DNA of 32,082 nt, from NCBI GenBank assembly GCA_002633005.1, contig NMRA01001272.1:1-32082 (forward strand), read 5' to 3'. Below the pieces are notes generated by a model. It was not told the origin of the DNA and searched no databases. It was given only the letters and a program-made list of their open reading frames with translations. Source of the DNA: Phoronis australis (lineage: Eukaryota; Phoronida; Phoronidae). Each line of letters starts with the position of its first letter. The stretch's first letter is position 1. Position numbers and translations under genes: made by a program. Of this stretch, positions 11,149 to 22,152 are shown piece after piece.

Positions 11149-11854
11149 NNNNNNNNNNNNNNNNNNNNNNNNNNNNNNNNNNNNNNNNNNNNNNNNNNNN
11201 NNNNNNNNNNNNNNNNNNNNNNNNNNNNNNNNNNNNNNNNNNNNNNNNNNNNNNNNNNNNNNNNNNNNNNNNNNNNNNNNNNNNNNNNNNNNNNNNNNNN
11301 NNNNNNNNNNNNNNNNNNNNNNNNNNNNNNNNNNNNNNNNNNNNNNNNNNNNNNNNNNNNNNNNNNNNNNNNNNNNNNNNNNNNNNNNNNNNNNNNNNNN
11401 NNNNNNNNNNNNNNNNNNNNNNNNNNNNNNNNNNNNNNNNNNNNNNNNNNNNNNNNNNNNNNNNNNNNNNNNNNNNNNNNNNNNNNNNNNNNNNNNNNNN
11501 NNNNNNNNNNNNNNNNNNNNNNNNNNNNNNNNNNNNNNNNNNNNNNNNNNNNNNNNNNNNNNNNNNNNNNNNNNNNNNNNNNNNNNNNNNNNNNNNNNNN
11601 NNNNNNNNNNNNNNNNNNNNNNNNNNNNNNNNNNNNNNNNNNNNNNNNNNNNNNNNNNNNNNNNNNNNNNNNNNNNNNNNNNNNNNNNNNNNNNNNNNNN
11701 NNNNNNNNNNNNNNNNNNNNNNNNNNNNNNNNNNNNNNNNNNNNNNNNNNNNNNNNNNNNNNNNNNNNNNNNNNNNNNNNNNNNNNNNNNNNNNNNNNNN
11801 NNNNNNNNNNNNNNNNNNNNNNNNNNNNNNNNNNNNNNNNNNNNNNNNNNNNNN
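11149..11854. other. Assembly gap (706 N)
   Basis: Run of undetermined bases. Open frames crossing it are meaningless. Confidence 0.99.
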
Positions 11855-12755
11855 AACAAGAAAATAATGTTAAAATTCATGACAGAACAGAAAATTAACC
11901 ACAAATTAATTGCAACAGCACGGTCCCCCCTCCCAAAAAGAATTTTTCAGGCGCCAGGGTTAAACTGCGGCAACCGACATACATGTACGCGTGGGGCGGG
12001 TACAGTCGAGAAAAGAAAGACTGCTGAATGCAGTTAAGAGAGAAAACTCAAGAGAACATACTCACATAGTAATAACTCTGTATCAGTGCATAATATGGTT
12101 TACCTTTTGAGGACCCTGGCCTAGTTGTTGGGTTTCCGCTTTCGCACGTAATGATTCATGCATATATTTCGAAAAATCGACAAAACCTGTAAAGCGAAGC
12201 TTTTGCGGAGCGTATTAATTTACTTTAATTTTTTAACACAGTAAGACAATTTTGCGACTGCAAAACCATATTTTTCCAGAGGCCCTTCTCTGGCAAGGGA
12301 TAACGGAGACTGTCTCTTTTTCTCGAATTGTATGTCACTTGAGAAAAATTGATGACCTGACAGATATATCATCAATTGCTGCACATTTCTTGATCTTTGA
12401 AAATATAGATATTTTCACATAGAGGGGCCCCATGTCTGAAGGAAGCCATTGATGACAGTCAAGTGGCCACAGTTTTTATGTTTCTATTAACAAATTCTTA
12501 AGGGTACGCTCACAGAGAGAGGTCCCATAATGTGGGGCTCGATTACATCTGTAAGTCTATTTTCCTGTTTTTTGTGAAATCAACTTTTATGTTGAAGAAG
12601 GTCACTTCCTGCACCGTTGTCTGACCACACGACGGTGGAATGAACTGTCACTCACTGGTGGATTTTTCAACTGCAAATTGGTACTAATATGTCATCCACG
12701 TAAGTCATTATGTACTCGAGCATATAGAGTAATAGACACTTATCTTGAGTTCGCA
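11855..12755. other. Intergenic, nothing recognised
   Basis: No open frame with family features. No repeat shared with the rest of the window was noticed. Confidence 0.5.
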
Positions 12756-12759
12756 CTAA

Positions 12760-13620
12760 AGTAGGGTAAAAATGACAAACATTATTTCGAATTCCATTTC
12801 GAGTAAAAAAGATTCGAGACTGGGCCCAGAACTCCGACAGTTCGCTATTTTGATTGTGTGATCACGACTCATTCTCAACCTGAGAGACAACTTCTGGGGT
12901 ACGACTACGGCGACCAACGGCGGTTTCAAATTTAAGAAGACTAAATGTGACTCCCTGATTTCGTGAGAAGTGGCAGGGACAGGTTGGCCTGCTACATTTA
13001 GTTTAGACTTGGCCGTGTGCTTCGCGCTGCGATTCGATCTTGACATGGACTTGATGAATTTTGTCATGGTTGATAATCCATCAGTATTCCTACTTCATAT
13101 CATTTTAAAATGCAAGTGCGAACTCAACTTAAGCCACGCAGGCAATTTCTCATGCATATGAAATCTGACTACGGTTTCTAGTTGTGTTGGCCAGCAGGAG
13201 ACAGTGGTCACTGTCTACATGGAGTCCAAACCAAGTGTTTTAGTGACCGGGTGTTGATTTCGGTATAGATGCATCTAATAACCGAAATATCGTTTATTTT
13301 TTGCATGTAAACGTTTAAAAATCACATCTGACTTTGAAAGTTTAGATATTTTTGAAGCGGTGAACCTTCGGGCTAGTGAACCTTCCGAGTAGCAAACCTT
13401 CGAAATAGTGGGATGTTCCCATTTCCAGCGGTGTAGGCAACTTAAGTAACACGCTAAAATACAACCGGACATACAATTTTGTTAAGTCATTCACCGACTA
13501 AACTTCATATTTCCATTTGAGTATGCAATGAAGTGTAATCACTCATTTAAGCATGGCTGATTTGAAACTTTGGCAGGAGATAATGCCAGAATGTTCTCAT
13601 CCCCCTAATTAAGTTGAGTC
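12760..13620 (+). repeat. Diverged dispersed repeat, copy 1
   Basis: Shares a collinear series of blocks with 15360-16130: GACCAACGGCGG, CTACATTTAGTTT, TTCTACTTCATAT, TTTTTGCATGTAAA, GTGAACCTTCG, TGTTCCCATTT, CTAAAATACAACC and GAAGTGTAATCACTCATTTA. Blocks are separated by substitutions and indels, so both are old copies of one interspersed element. No coding capacity is recognised; the minus-strand frame at 12756-13067 has no family resemblance. Weaker similarity may continue past 13650 (TATCAAAGGTC also occurs near 16357). Confidence 0.7.
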
Positions 13621-13795
13621 AAAGGCCTTACCGAAATTTCTACTGTGTCGAGGTTTGCAAAATATCAAAGGTCTGCTGTTCTTGAAATTCGAACCACACC
13701 TCGCTCAATGCTGGCTACGGGCCTGCATAGGATACATGCATTTGAGTAGAGAGGTGGTGTTTAATAAAAAGGTCGCCCCTTCATCGATCAAACCT

Positions 13796-14245
13796 GTGCA
13801 TGCTACTGCCCCACCGCTAGAAATGTCTGTAAAGTACCTTTTTGCATGCAGAATGTTGCTCGACATTATGCAGATGATTTCAAACGGTTACCTGGCGGTT
13901 AAATCTGGCCGAACTCATCGTGTGTGGCGGGGCTAATCCACAACTAGACTTGTCGCGCAATGTTTATTCATGATGCATGGGCTTACGTAGAATATTTTGA
14001 AACTGGTTCCACACTGTTACCTCTTGGGTTGATTTACATGTACCTCAAATTTTAGCCCTTCTTTAGTCGTCTGGCAGGGCCACCCCACCACTGAAATTGT
14101 CTGGCATCTTACTGTTATATGATGTGCAATGATGCTGAGAATCGTGCAGGTGTTTTCAAACGGTTATCCCGTGGGTTGATCTAGCTCAACTCAGGTCTTT
14201 GGGCGTGTCTGGCGGGGCTAACCCGCCACTAGATTTGTATGGCAG
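13796..14245 (+). repeat. Degenerate tandem repeat, about 126-147 bp unit, about 4 copies
   Basis: A motif of the form GGCGGGGCTAACCCGCCACTAGA recurs with spacing of about 126, 147 and 138 bp (near 13800, 13925, 14070 and 14208). Between copies a second shared block resembles TTTCAAACGGTTA. Units are diverged and the array lies directly downstream of the interspersed repeat at 12760-13620. No coding function is seen. Confidence 0.55.
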
Positions 14246-14249
14246 TGTG

Positions 14250-15355
14250 GTTACCAGAAAAGTTGAACTAGCTCAATTTTTGATTGTCATTCTCTTGGCC
14301 CCATGACCACACCCACCAAAGCGAACCAGTCAGACGGCTATTTCCAAGCATTAGGATACGCACAGAGCACTGTGGCACCAAAGAAAATTGGTAACATTTT
14401 CATGCCCAAAAAAGCTTTGGGATCCCGGTCTATTTCCTCAATTCGAATGCAGATAACTGCGAATCCAAACTTGATCAGTGTTAATGAGCACGTGGCCAAG
14501 AAGCGCGCGCTAGGGCCTACATAATATGTGGGCCTGCTACGCTGACAAATGAACTCTGATAACACGCACGCGCTCGCTCACTCGAGACTAACTTCAAAAC
14601 AAACGTCAACATTTGTGTTCATCACAGATTTTTTCATGTTGCTGGGTGCGATGTAGCGCAGATTTGGACTTTAAGTCTGAGTTAACCGCAGATTAAAATC
14701 TTAATAAGGACTGTCGCTATATGGAAGGAGGATTTTAGGTAATTTGCTGAGTCGAAACTGTATTTTTACTCAAAAATTCAAGTTGCCGGCTTACCGACGA
14801 TCGCGAGGCCACGACGCATCAGTCAGCAAGTTTTCGCCCTGGGATTTCAGAACATTTGAAAAAAGACCGTAATTTAACAACAAAATTTGATAGCAGTGCA
14901 CCGCAGTTTTGTAAAGTGTCTCTCATATGTTACAGATACGTCACAGCGCGTCGGAATTTGATGAATCCTAGTTTCCGATTTCACATGAGCATTTTGCCGT
15001 TCACTGAGTGACTTTACCTAGGTTCTTTTGTCTGTATTTCACGGAAGAATACTAATTCGAATGCGTACCCGAACCGAAACTCAATCAGTGACACTGGTGC
15101 ATAGGCTTGCAGACTTCATACAATCAACAAAGTTTATGGAAAAATTTTCAAGGTTACATGTCACTAGGCCTACTCCCAAGTTTCACTACTCCGAAGGTGG
15201 CTACCTTCATATGTTCACTACTTCGAAGGCCCACAATTCCGAAACTAACTCCGACAGTGCAGTAATCTGATTGTCTGCTATATAAGTCGGAACTGACATG
15301 AATAAAGTACTGTAATGTGTTTGTGTTCAGTAATCATTTAAAGGATGTGCAAAAG
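14250..15355. other. Intergenic, nothing recognised
   Basis: No supported gene. A cluster of CGAAG/CTTCGAAG motifs at 15180-15250 resembles part of the flanking dispersed repeats, so some of this stretch may belong to them. A TAGGCCTA palindrome lies at 15165-15172. Confidence 0.45.
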
Positions 15356-15359
15356 TTGA

Positions 15360-16130
15360 ATAGTTCTTAAAACTTTGATTACATTGTTGAGCTCAGTTCC
15401 AATCCCTGTCGATCGTGATATCTAAATCTTACTAATGACTCCAAGCAGAGACACCATCGGGTTGGGGCTGCGGGGACCAACGGCGGTAGACCGAATGCAA
15501 CTCTATGACTTCGTGAAGACTAGCAGGTAGGCCTACATTTAGTTTCGATCCACATAAGTCGTGCGCGTGGTTCCGGTGGCTGAGGTTGGGACGCAGCGGC
15601 CCAGTCACGCTGTGAAATGATGCGATCTTGAAGTGAATTCGAGGAATGAATCGTGAATAATAATTAATTCATCAATATTTCTACTTCATATTCTTTTACA
15701 TATGCAAATATGGGGTCTACACGTGCTCATGTTCCGTATTCGTGAGTCATGCGGGCAATCGGATGCCCATTAGCTCCGGGCGTTATTTTCAGTTCAGTGG
15801 CCAGACACCTCTCAGTTTTTCTAATCAGTAACCGAAGTATTGATCGTTTTTGCATGTAAAAGTATAAAATTACACTTGAATCCGAAATTTTAGATATTTC
15901 TGGAGTCAGTGGTGAACCTTCGAAGTGGACGGTGACTGAACATTTGGAATACCGCTACGACCTTCGGAATAGCGGTCTGTTCCCATTTCTAGTGATGTAA
16001 GCAACTAACTAAAATACAACCAAGGTAAAACGATTCAAGACATTTTTCGACAAAATGTTTCTTTCCGAGCAATTAATGAAGTGTAATCACTCATTTAGTC
16101 AGCACGGCGCCTGATCTGAACGTTTGGACG
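15360..16130 (+). repeat. Diverged dispersed repeat, copy 2
   Basis: Same order and orientation of blocks as 12760-13620, with insertions and deletions between them. Contains a TAGGCCTA palindrome at 15528-15535. The stretch from 16130 to 16800 holds no recognisable gene, though TATCAAAGGTCCGCT near 16357 suggests a little more of the same element. Confidence 0.7.
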
Positions 16131-16800
16131 GGGGAGGAGGGTTAACGCGTTTCGGTTCTCTTTGTGGACCACGTTGACAAACAACCGAGTTTGAGTCCCG
16201 TTATGTGGGATCAACGTCACGACATCCTCATTTCTGGTATTACGAATTCCGTCTCATCTCAGGCTTTTGAGCTGGGAGTCATGGTTGTGTAGCCTATGCC
16301 AGATTTTCCATCCCTGGCCTTACCGTCGGAAAACTACAGTGTGGACGTTTACAAAGTATCAAAGGTCCGCTCCTCAGTGACAATGGTGGCTCCGGGCCCG
16401 GCTGGAGGCGATGCACACAAGCGGCATTTTCTGATCCTCAATTTTAGGGTTAGTCAGTACCTTAAAAATGAAGCGTCTTTCCTGGTGTCGCTTATCGGGG
16501 GCTTCGATGTTTTTGTTGGTAGATGGAAATAGAGTTCTATGACTGTGGCTTCGAATAGTAAGAGACAGATTTCATGCCAGTAAAAGAGACCTAATCATTT
16601 TTTTAGTTTTTAACCGGCTTTACAGGTCATGGTATTCTGTTCGCACCGCCACAGTATTCATAGTTGGATAATCGTTCACTACAAAAGAGGTTCTATAGGA
16701 CTGTGAACTACAGTGAACTTACGTGGTAGCCTTGTGTTGTCTTCTGTTAAAGTCATCCGATAAGTAGACCAATACCACCCGCTAACGATCATTACTTGTT

Positions 16801-17060
16801 TTATTTATTTATTTATTGTAATATTGTTAATTAAAATGAGGGTGGCCTCTTCAGTATCAACACTGCTTCCCAAGAGGGCCCTCAACAACCGGCAAAATAT
16901 AAAACAGTGATATAATACAATAAAGTAATAAAACAATAAGTGTTTTTTAAACCACTTTTTAAAAAAAAATATTGGATGTCTCTTAACGATCAAACTTGGC
17001 TTAAAAACTTTTGAGTGCCTTCTAACGATGAACCCTGGGTTAACATTATTGGGTGCCACC
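16801..17060 (-). mobile_element. LINE-like 3' end with (AAAT)n tail
   Basis: Read on the minus strand, this segment ends in TGAAGAGGCCACCCTC, then an AT-rich stretch and a tail of about four AAAT units (plus-strand TTTATTTATTTATTTATT at 16801-16818). A simple A-rich repeat tail after a short conserved 3' region is typical of CR1/L2-type non-LTR retrotransposons and SINEs that share their ends. Just inside are two partial repeats about 40 bp apart containing ATCGTTA. No intact coding sequence is present. The class assignment is inference. Confidence 0.45.
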
Positions 17061-18712
17061 TAGCTATGGGTGTCGACTTTCTGACGGATCTGACTACCGC
17101 TGTGCCCGCTCCAGTGGCATCTTTACTATCTTTTGCCTCGTCGGAGTTCCTTGACGGATTTCTATGATATTTAGTAAGTATGGTTTTATTAAGCCCTTAA
17201 CGACTCAGCCATTTACGTTTTCGGACAGATATTCATTTAAGAATTTTATTCTGTCGACTATCTATGTCATCAGAATCGGAGATTAAGCCTGCATTGTACA
17301 GATATTGGTAAAATAATGAATTACCATTAACACTTTAAATTGCAATTGCTCTATATTGCTTGTTTAGACGGCTATATCAGTAGGAACTTTACTTAACATT
17401 TGTGGATTAAGAACTTCAATGGCGGCCTTTTGGGCGGGGCCAGCTGATGCTGTGAAGGGGATAACGATTTTGGTTGAATGCTGAAAAAAACGTAACTTAT
17501 TTTGCAATACCGACAGCTAACATAACATAATAATAGTGAAACACATGTGTGCACCCAGGGGGATCTCGGGGTCTCGAAGGAGCCTCCTCATTTGGCGGGT
17601 CCGCCGAGAAAAAAAGTCCATTAATTTTAAAGAAGGCAGGAGTCTGTGACTGCAAAATTCATTTCCCTGCCTTAGGCTACGTACGCCGTTTTTTTGTTTT
17701 TGAAGTAGCGGTCCACATTCTCAAGAATTCGAGCCCCCTCATATTTTAGGCTGTATGCCGTGCATGCCAGTGGAATCAGTCAAGGGCCTGCATGCCACCA
17801 AAGAGTGAGACGGTGGTGCGCTCAGTAGACTAATAAGTTGCCTGCGCCGCGTTCGTCACAACTTGAGGATAGCTAAAAACTAGTATAATCGGCTAGAAAT
17901 CTATTCAATTTTTTATTTCCTTTTCATAGCCACATGAGGGGCATCTCGGTAAAATATTTAGTAAGGCTGTGAAACGTTTTGTGTAGAAGCGGCACGCTAA
18001 AATTTGAGACTAAGTCCAGCCGTTCCGCAGACGTAGGAAGTCACTAGGAAACTAAGTATAACTGAGGCCATTCCTGCAACGAAATTAATCTTGTGAGGAC
18101 TACCAGGATGGTTGAATACATGTATGACCTTGTACGTGAGCGCCGCGGGCACTACTGAATTTGAAAGCCCGTGCAGGCAGCCCGGCCCGCACCAAAAAAT
18201 CACTGATTTTATTTATTTGAAATAAATAGGCTACTTTAGACTTCTGCCGAGTATGAACATGAGACCCGAGTGTACTCAACTATATTTCTGACCGACCGAC
18301 GGCAGGGTGACAGCTAGAGAATGAATTCGAAAAAGGAAAGCTATTTAGGGATATGTTTCTAGGAAAAACATCTTTTGGGAGTCAGTCCCATATCGCCCGA
18401 TGCTCAGGTAGTAACCACTCTCCACCAGATGTCAGGCGTGTCCGTTTCGATTTTTATCTCCCCACTTCAAAAACTGGTCCCTTTCCACTTTGCGAAGAAG
18501 TGAACAGCGACGAAAGCACATACAACACTGTTATCTGTTATTTCAAAGCCACTACGACCGTCAACTCGGAGTTTATGCGCAGAAGGTACTTATTGCACCA
18601 TGGTTTTTGGGATGGCCGAACTAAAGTCTTTAGGCTCGGTAATTACATCGCTTTGAATGCCGCAGCCATCCGAGGCCGAGGGGTTAAGAAGTCGCATGTT
18701 GTCTACTCACTA
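17061..18712. other. Intergenic, nothing recognised
   Basis: Contains open frames of up to 136 codons (18353-18763, plus), but none shows a domain, a low-complexity coding signature or splice-consistent structure I can support. Confidence 0.45.
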
Positions 18713-18715
18713 CTC

Positions 18716-18800
18716 TACTCACAGACATCCTCAGCTTCTGATCGTCCCCAATACACTATATAATACTACGTACTATCAGAAGCTGAGGATGCCTGTGACT
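18716..18800. repeat. Short near-perfect inverted repeat (hairpin)
   Basis: Arms at 18721-18742 and 18775-18796 are 22 nt with one mismatch (core CATCCTCAGCTTCTGAT), separated by 32 nt; a weaker pairing (TACTC/TAGTC) extends a few bases outward. This could be a tiny foldback element or a structured RNA. It sits 45 bp left of the larger transposon-like element. Confidence 0.6.
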
Positions 18801-18840
18801 ACTGTGTCATATATACAGTGTGCAGCCTGTTGGGACTCGA

Positions 18841-19434
18841 CGAGCCGAGCTCGCTGGTTCCCTGCGTGCTTAGCCCAGCCAGCACGCAGGTATCACGCAG
18901 TGGCACGCGCTTTAGCATTGGTCGATGTAATCTTGGCAGTCATTGGTTAGCTTTACAACACCGTGAAAAATGGCAGACTGTGAATGGTTTTAGCCTTGTC
19001 ATGCAAGTGGTGTCGCAGCAACTATTTCGTTTGTGCAGTGATGTTTAATAGCCGGCGCGCGCTTGAAGCACATACATGCACAATAAACACATATTACGGT
19101 GTGTTATTCATACTGTATAAGGACACTATCGTAAACAAAAGTCATCGACAGTATAAAGATGCATTCCGAAAAGGCTCAATCACAATTTCTAGGCTTCACA
19201 TTTCCTGAACATAATTTTAAGCACCGGTTTGTCTGTACAACAGACCACATTTACACTTCAGTCCATCAGCCATGGCCAGTTTGTTTGCGCAAAGCGCTGC
19301 CTGTTGACGAATCGACTAGCCAATCAGAAACGCCGGTGTAAAAAAATTTACAGAGGAAATTTAAGTGATACCTGCGTGCTGGCGCGGCTACCGCCCCACC
19401 TAGCGGCACGCAGGGAACCAGCGAGCGAGCCGAG
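18841..19434. mobile_element. Non-autonomous DNA transposon with terminal inverted repeats and 9-bp target duplication
   Basis: The element body is 18850-19425 (576 bp). Its ends are inverted repeats: the outer 20 bp (CTCGCTGGTTCCCTGCGTGC) match exactly, then after a variable spacer a second exact 18-bp block follows (CCAGCACGCAGGTATCAC). Within each end CCTGCGTGC and GCACGCAGG can also pair locally, making subterminal hairpins. Immediately outside both ends lies the same 9-mer CGAGCCGAG (18841-18849 and 19426-19434), a target-site duplication. A 9-bp duplication with long composite ends suggests a Mutator-like or similar superfamily. No transposase frame is present inside. Confidence 0.75.
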
Positions 19435-19439
19435 GCGGT

Positions 19440-19852
19440 GGTGCTGTACGTGAACTTGGAATCCTGCTTCGGGAGTGAGTGTTGTATGAACTTCGAATAC
19501 GCGAGGCAACTTGACAAGTTCACTCAAATAATCAGGTTCGTGTTCATAAAAATCTGCACTTCACTAAATCAAGTTACTTGTGAATAAAATAATGTCAATT
19601 TTAACCAACCTTTTCAACTACAGGCGATGCAGTTTCACCAAACAATAATCTATTTAGCCTGTATATTCCTCCGTTTCAGCGACACAAGTTACGGTAAAGG
19701 AGAAAATAGTTGATCGCGAGGCCAATAATTACAAAAATTCTTTTCTCTGAACAAAAATTTCACCCTTTTGCCTTAAAGAATATTCAATTCCAAGTTCACG
19801 CAACACTCACGTATTCCAAATTCATGCACAGCTGAGTGGCACTGTCTACAAC
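19440..19852. mobile_element. MITE-like element, copy A
   Basis: About 410 bp. The left end carries GTGAACTTGGAAT twice in variant form and the right end carries the reverse complement (ATTCCAAGTTCACG, then ATTCCAAATTCATGCACAGC), giving terminal inverted repeats built from a doubled motif. The interior shares blocks with the next copy, such as AAGTTCACTCAAATAATCA and AATTTTAACCAA. No coding capacity. Confidence 0.6.
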
Positions 19853-19879
19853 TGTCTTGCAGTTGTGCAGCTGTGCATC

Positions 19880-20279
19880 ACCTGTGCGTGAACTTGAAAT
19901 CCTGCTTATTCTCAAGATCTTGTATGCATGAACTTGGAATACACGAGGAAACTTGATAAGTTCACTCAAATAATCACGCTTATGTTTATAAAAATTTACA
20001 CTGCACTGAATGAAATTAAATGTTCATAAAATAACTTTAATTTTAACCAATATTTCTCCAACTATTGGTGATCTTTATTATCAAACTTTATTTGATCATT
20101 TAACCATTCACATATTTCTCCCTTCTTTGACACATAAATAGAACGGACAAAGGAAAAAATGTGTGTGAGGCTAGTTATTACAAATATTCTTTACCCTGGA
20201 AAAATGTCACCTGATTGCTCAAATAAATGTTCAATTCCAAGTTTACGCGGGATTCCAAGTTCGCGCACCAGCACAGCAG
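19880..20279. mobile_element. MITE-like element, copy B
   Basis: Direct-orientation relative of copy A, offset about 438 bp, with the same order of internal blocks and the same inverted-repeat logic (left CGTGAACTTGAAATCCTGC, right GGATTCCAAGTTCGCGC). The copies differ at many positions. Tandem placement suggests unequal exchange or insertion of one copy next to another. From 20280 to 20640 nothing is recognised. Confidence 0.6.
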
Positions 20280-20639
20280 TATTCAGCTAAATGCTATGGC
20301 ATAGTGGGACAGTGAGGACAGTGCTCTCATCAGCGTCAGCCGCTCGGCGTTACAGTGTGTCGTACAGTGTCATGACGCGTGGCTGACTAAAATGTAATAG
20401 TCTGATATAATATGCCCATTTCAAACCTTGCTCATAGTAAATACAGTGAAATGAAGTGGTGAACTATACATTCCCAACCTTTACTGAGTCACGACCACCC
20501 TTTCATGAATTCAACAACACCTGAGAAGATATTTGACAAATCAAGTTTGTCTCCCAAGCATTTCCCCTCCCAACAATATGTTTGGTAACTCGCGTTTTGT
20601 CAAGAGGACATATATTGTCTTCTCAAGGGAAATGCGTTT

Positions 20640-21300
20640 TCTGGACAGGACGATATATGACCCCCGAGATTACGCAAGACTTCCGCTTTGTTAAATAGTC
20701 TCCTGTTGTTTGGCATTATGGTTAACACGATAGCATGGGTGTGAATGTGCCAGGTGGCCATATCGTTGGCCAGGATACAGATGCAGGGGACCGAGGGAGT
20801 GAGGGTGTGGTAGATGGGTAAGGGTTGGCCTCATCTAAACCAAAGGTAAGTTTAAAAGACTTTCTGTTTTCACCCGCTATACATCATATCTATATCGATC
20901 AAGTGCTGCCGGCAGCCCGAAGTCCGATGAGAAAATGCAAGACTTTCTTGTGACGACTCGACTGTCATTTGGTTAAAGTCGCCTGCCTTTTGGCATTACG
21001 CACGTGAGTCTGAGTATCCACATGCAATAGGCAGACGCGAAAGAAGGGGGCCTAGGGAGTGGTGTTGCATTGGGTTTCTTTTAAGGTGATATATTTTATT
21101 ATTAAAGAATTCGCAGAACATACAAGGAAATTAATGACAAACCCAGAAATCCTGAAGCATTATATTTGGGTTGGGGGCTGGGCTGGGTGGGTGTGGACTC
21201 ATCTTAGACCAAAGGGAATCAAAGTTTAAAAGACAATTTTCATTGTTGTACCTTCTAGGGAGGTCATATATAACAATATCGTCCGAGTTGCCTGTGCCCA
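20640..21300 (+). repeat. Diverged direct repeat pair (20640-20910 and 20930-21300)
   Basis: Both halves share, in order, a GCAAGACTT block, a TTTGGCATTA block, GAGGGAGTG or AGGGAGTGG, CTCATCT followed by ACCAAAGG, AGTTTAAAAGAC, and an ATATC run before a GTTGCC or GTGCTGCC end. The second copy has an AT-rich insertion near 21080-21160. Probably an old tandem duplication of noncoding sequence. Confidence 0.5.
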
Positions 21301-22152
21301 GATGTGGTCTTCCACCCTTATTATTTGCTCGAGGTTCAGCCTACAGTGGCGCTGTCTCTGGTCAGATATAGTGTTATTCAGTGGATGAAACTGCTTCTCT
21401 TAACTTAAGGACCCGTACACTTCTGCCCCGTATCATGACAGTAGTGAACAATTGCTAGTATTTGACGCATATAAAGTTTACTATCCTGGTAGAAAATTTC
21501 TCCTTCTTTCAACTGGTGGTTATTTACGATCATGACTATATGCCTAGCATCACAAAACCCATAATGTGATGTCATTTGGTCTGCTTCGTGTAGTCCTCAG
21601 TTGTACTGTACTTGTGCTTTAAAAGCCGGGATCTTGTCCAAGAGAAAATTGACCATTATCAAGCAAAAAACCGATGTGCAACAGGGGTACACCATTGTAT
21701 TGTTGATGGCATTCTTCATTTTGACTGTCACGTGACTTTGCTGTTCTGATAGAAGGTCGCACATGCGCAGATTTGGTATTTTTGTAGTTTCCAATTATCC
21801 CTGGGTGAATTTAATAGTTTGAGAAAAGGAATTTTGGGAACTTGCAATGTCAGGGCTTCAGCCCAGCAGGGCTCAAGAGCAGACATATGTGACATCATTC
21901 TCAATACTTAACGGACGCTCCCCAAAACATGCACGTGTCCACATTGGTAAACAAGGTCCCTTTGTGATCAAGTATCCATAGGTTGTCATCCTCGCCCGTC
22001 CTGTAGTACAAGTTTTTACTCCTCCCAGTTTTTGAAGTTTTACCTCCAACTGTAGACAAAGAGCATATCGCTCTAAAACGTTTACTATAATCTTTTGTAT
22101 TCATGTTTTATAACTACTCTTTTATCGTTTAGCATTTATTTAGTGAAAGCTG
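21300..22152 (+). promoter_or_regulatory. Probable HDAC6 promoter and 5' UTR region
   Basis: This is the only sequence between the repeat-rich intergenic block and the HDAC6 start codon. In-frame stops (TAG and TGA at 22141 and 22144) precede the ATG. A possible acceptor TTTATTTAG ends at 22143, so a non-coding first exon may lie further left. A GTCACGTGAC palindrome (21727-21736) and CATGCGCAG (near 21762-21770, resembling an NRF1 half-site) are plausible promoter elements. A minus-strand frame at 21901-22104 has no recognisable domain and I do not call it a gene. Confidence 0.4.
21727..21736. promoter_or_regulatory. Palindromic E-box GTCACGTGAC
   Basis: A perfect 10-bp palindrome with a CACGTG core, about 420 bp upstream of the HDAC6 start codon. 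It matches the consensus bound by bHLH-ZIP factors such as MITF/TFEB and USF. Binding is inferred from the motif only. Confidence 0.35.

Noticed and set aside
11110-12037. Long open frames of 264 and 298 codons on both strands
   Set aside because: They consist almost entirely of the N block.
18353-18763. 136-codon plus-strand open frame
   Set aside because: No recognisable domain; its end runs into a hairpin repeat, and there is no supporting splice or start evidence.
21901-22104. 67-codon minus-strand frame just upstream of HDAC6
   Set aside because: It could be a divergent first exon, but no domain or clear splice donor supports it.
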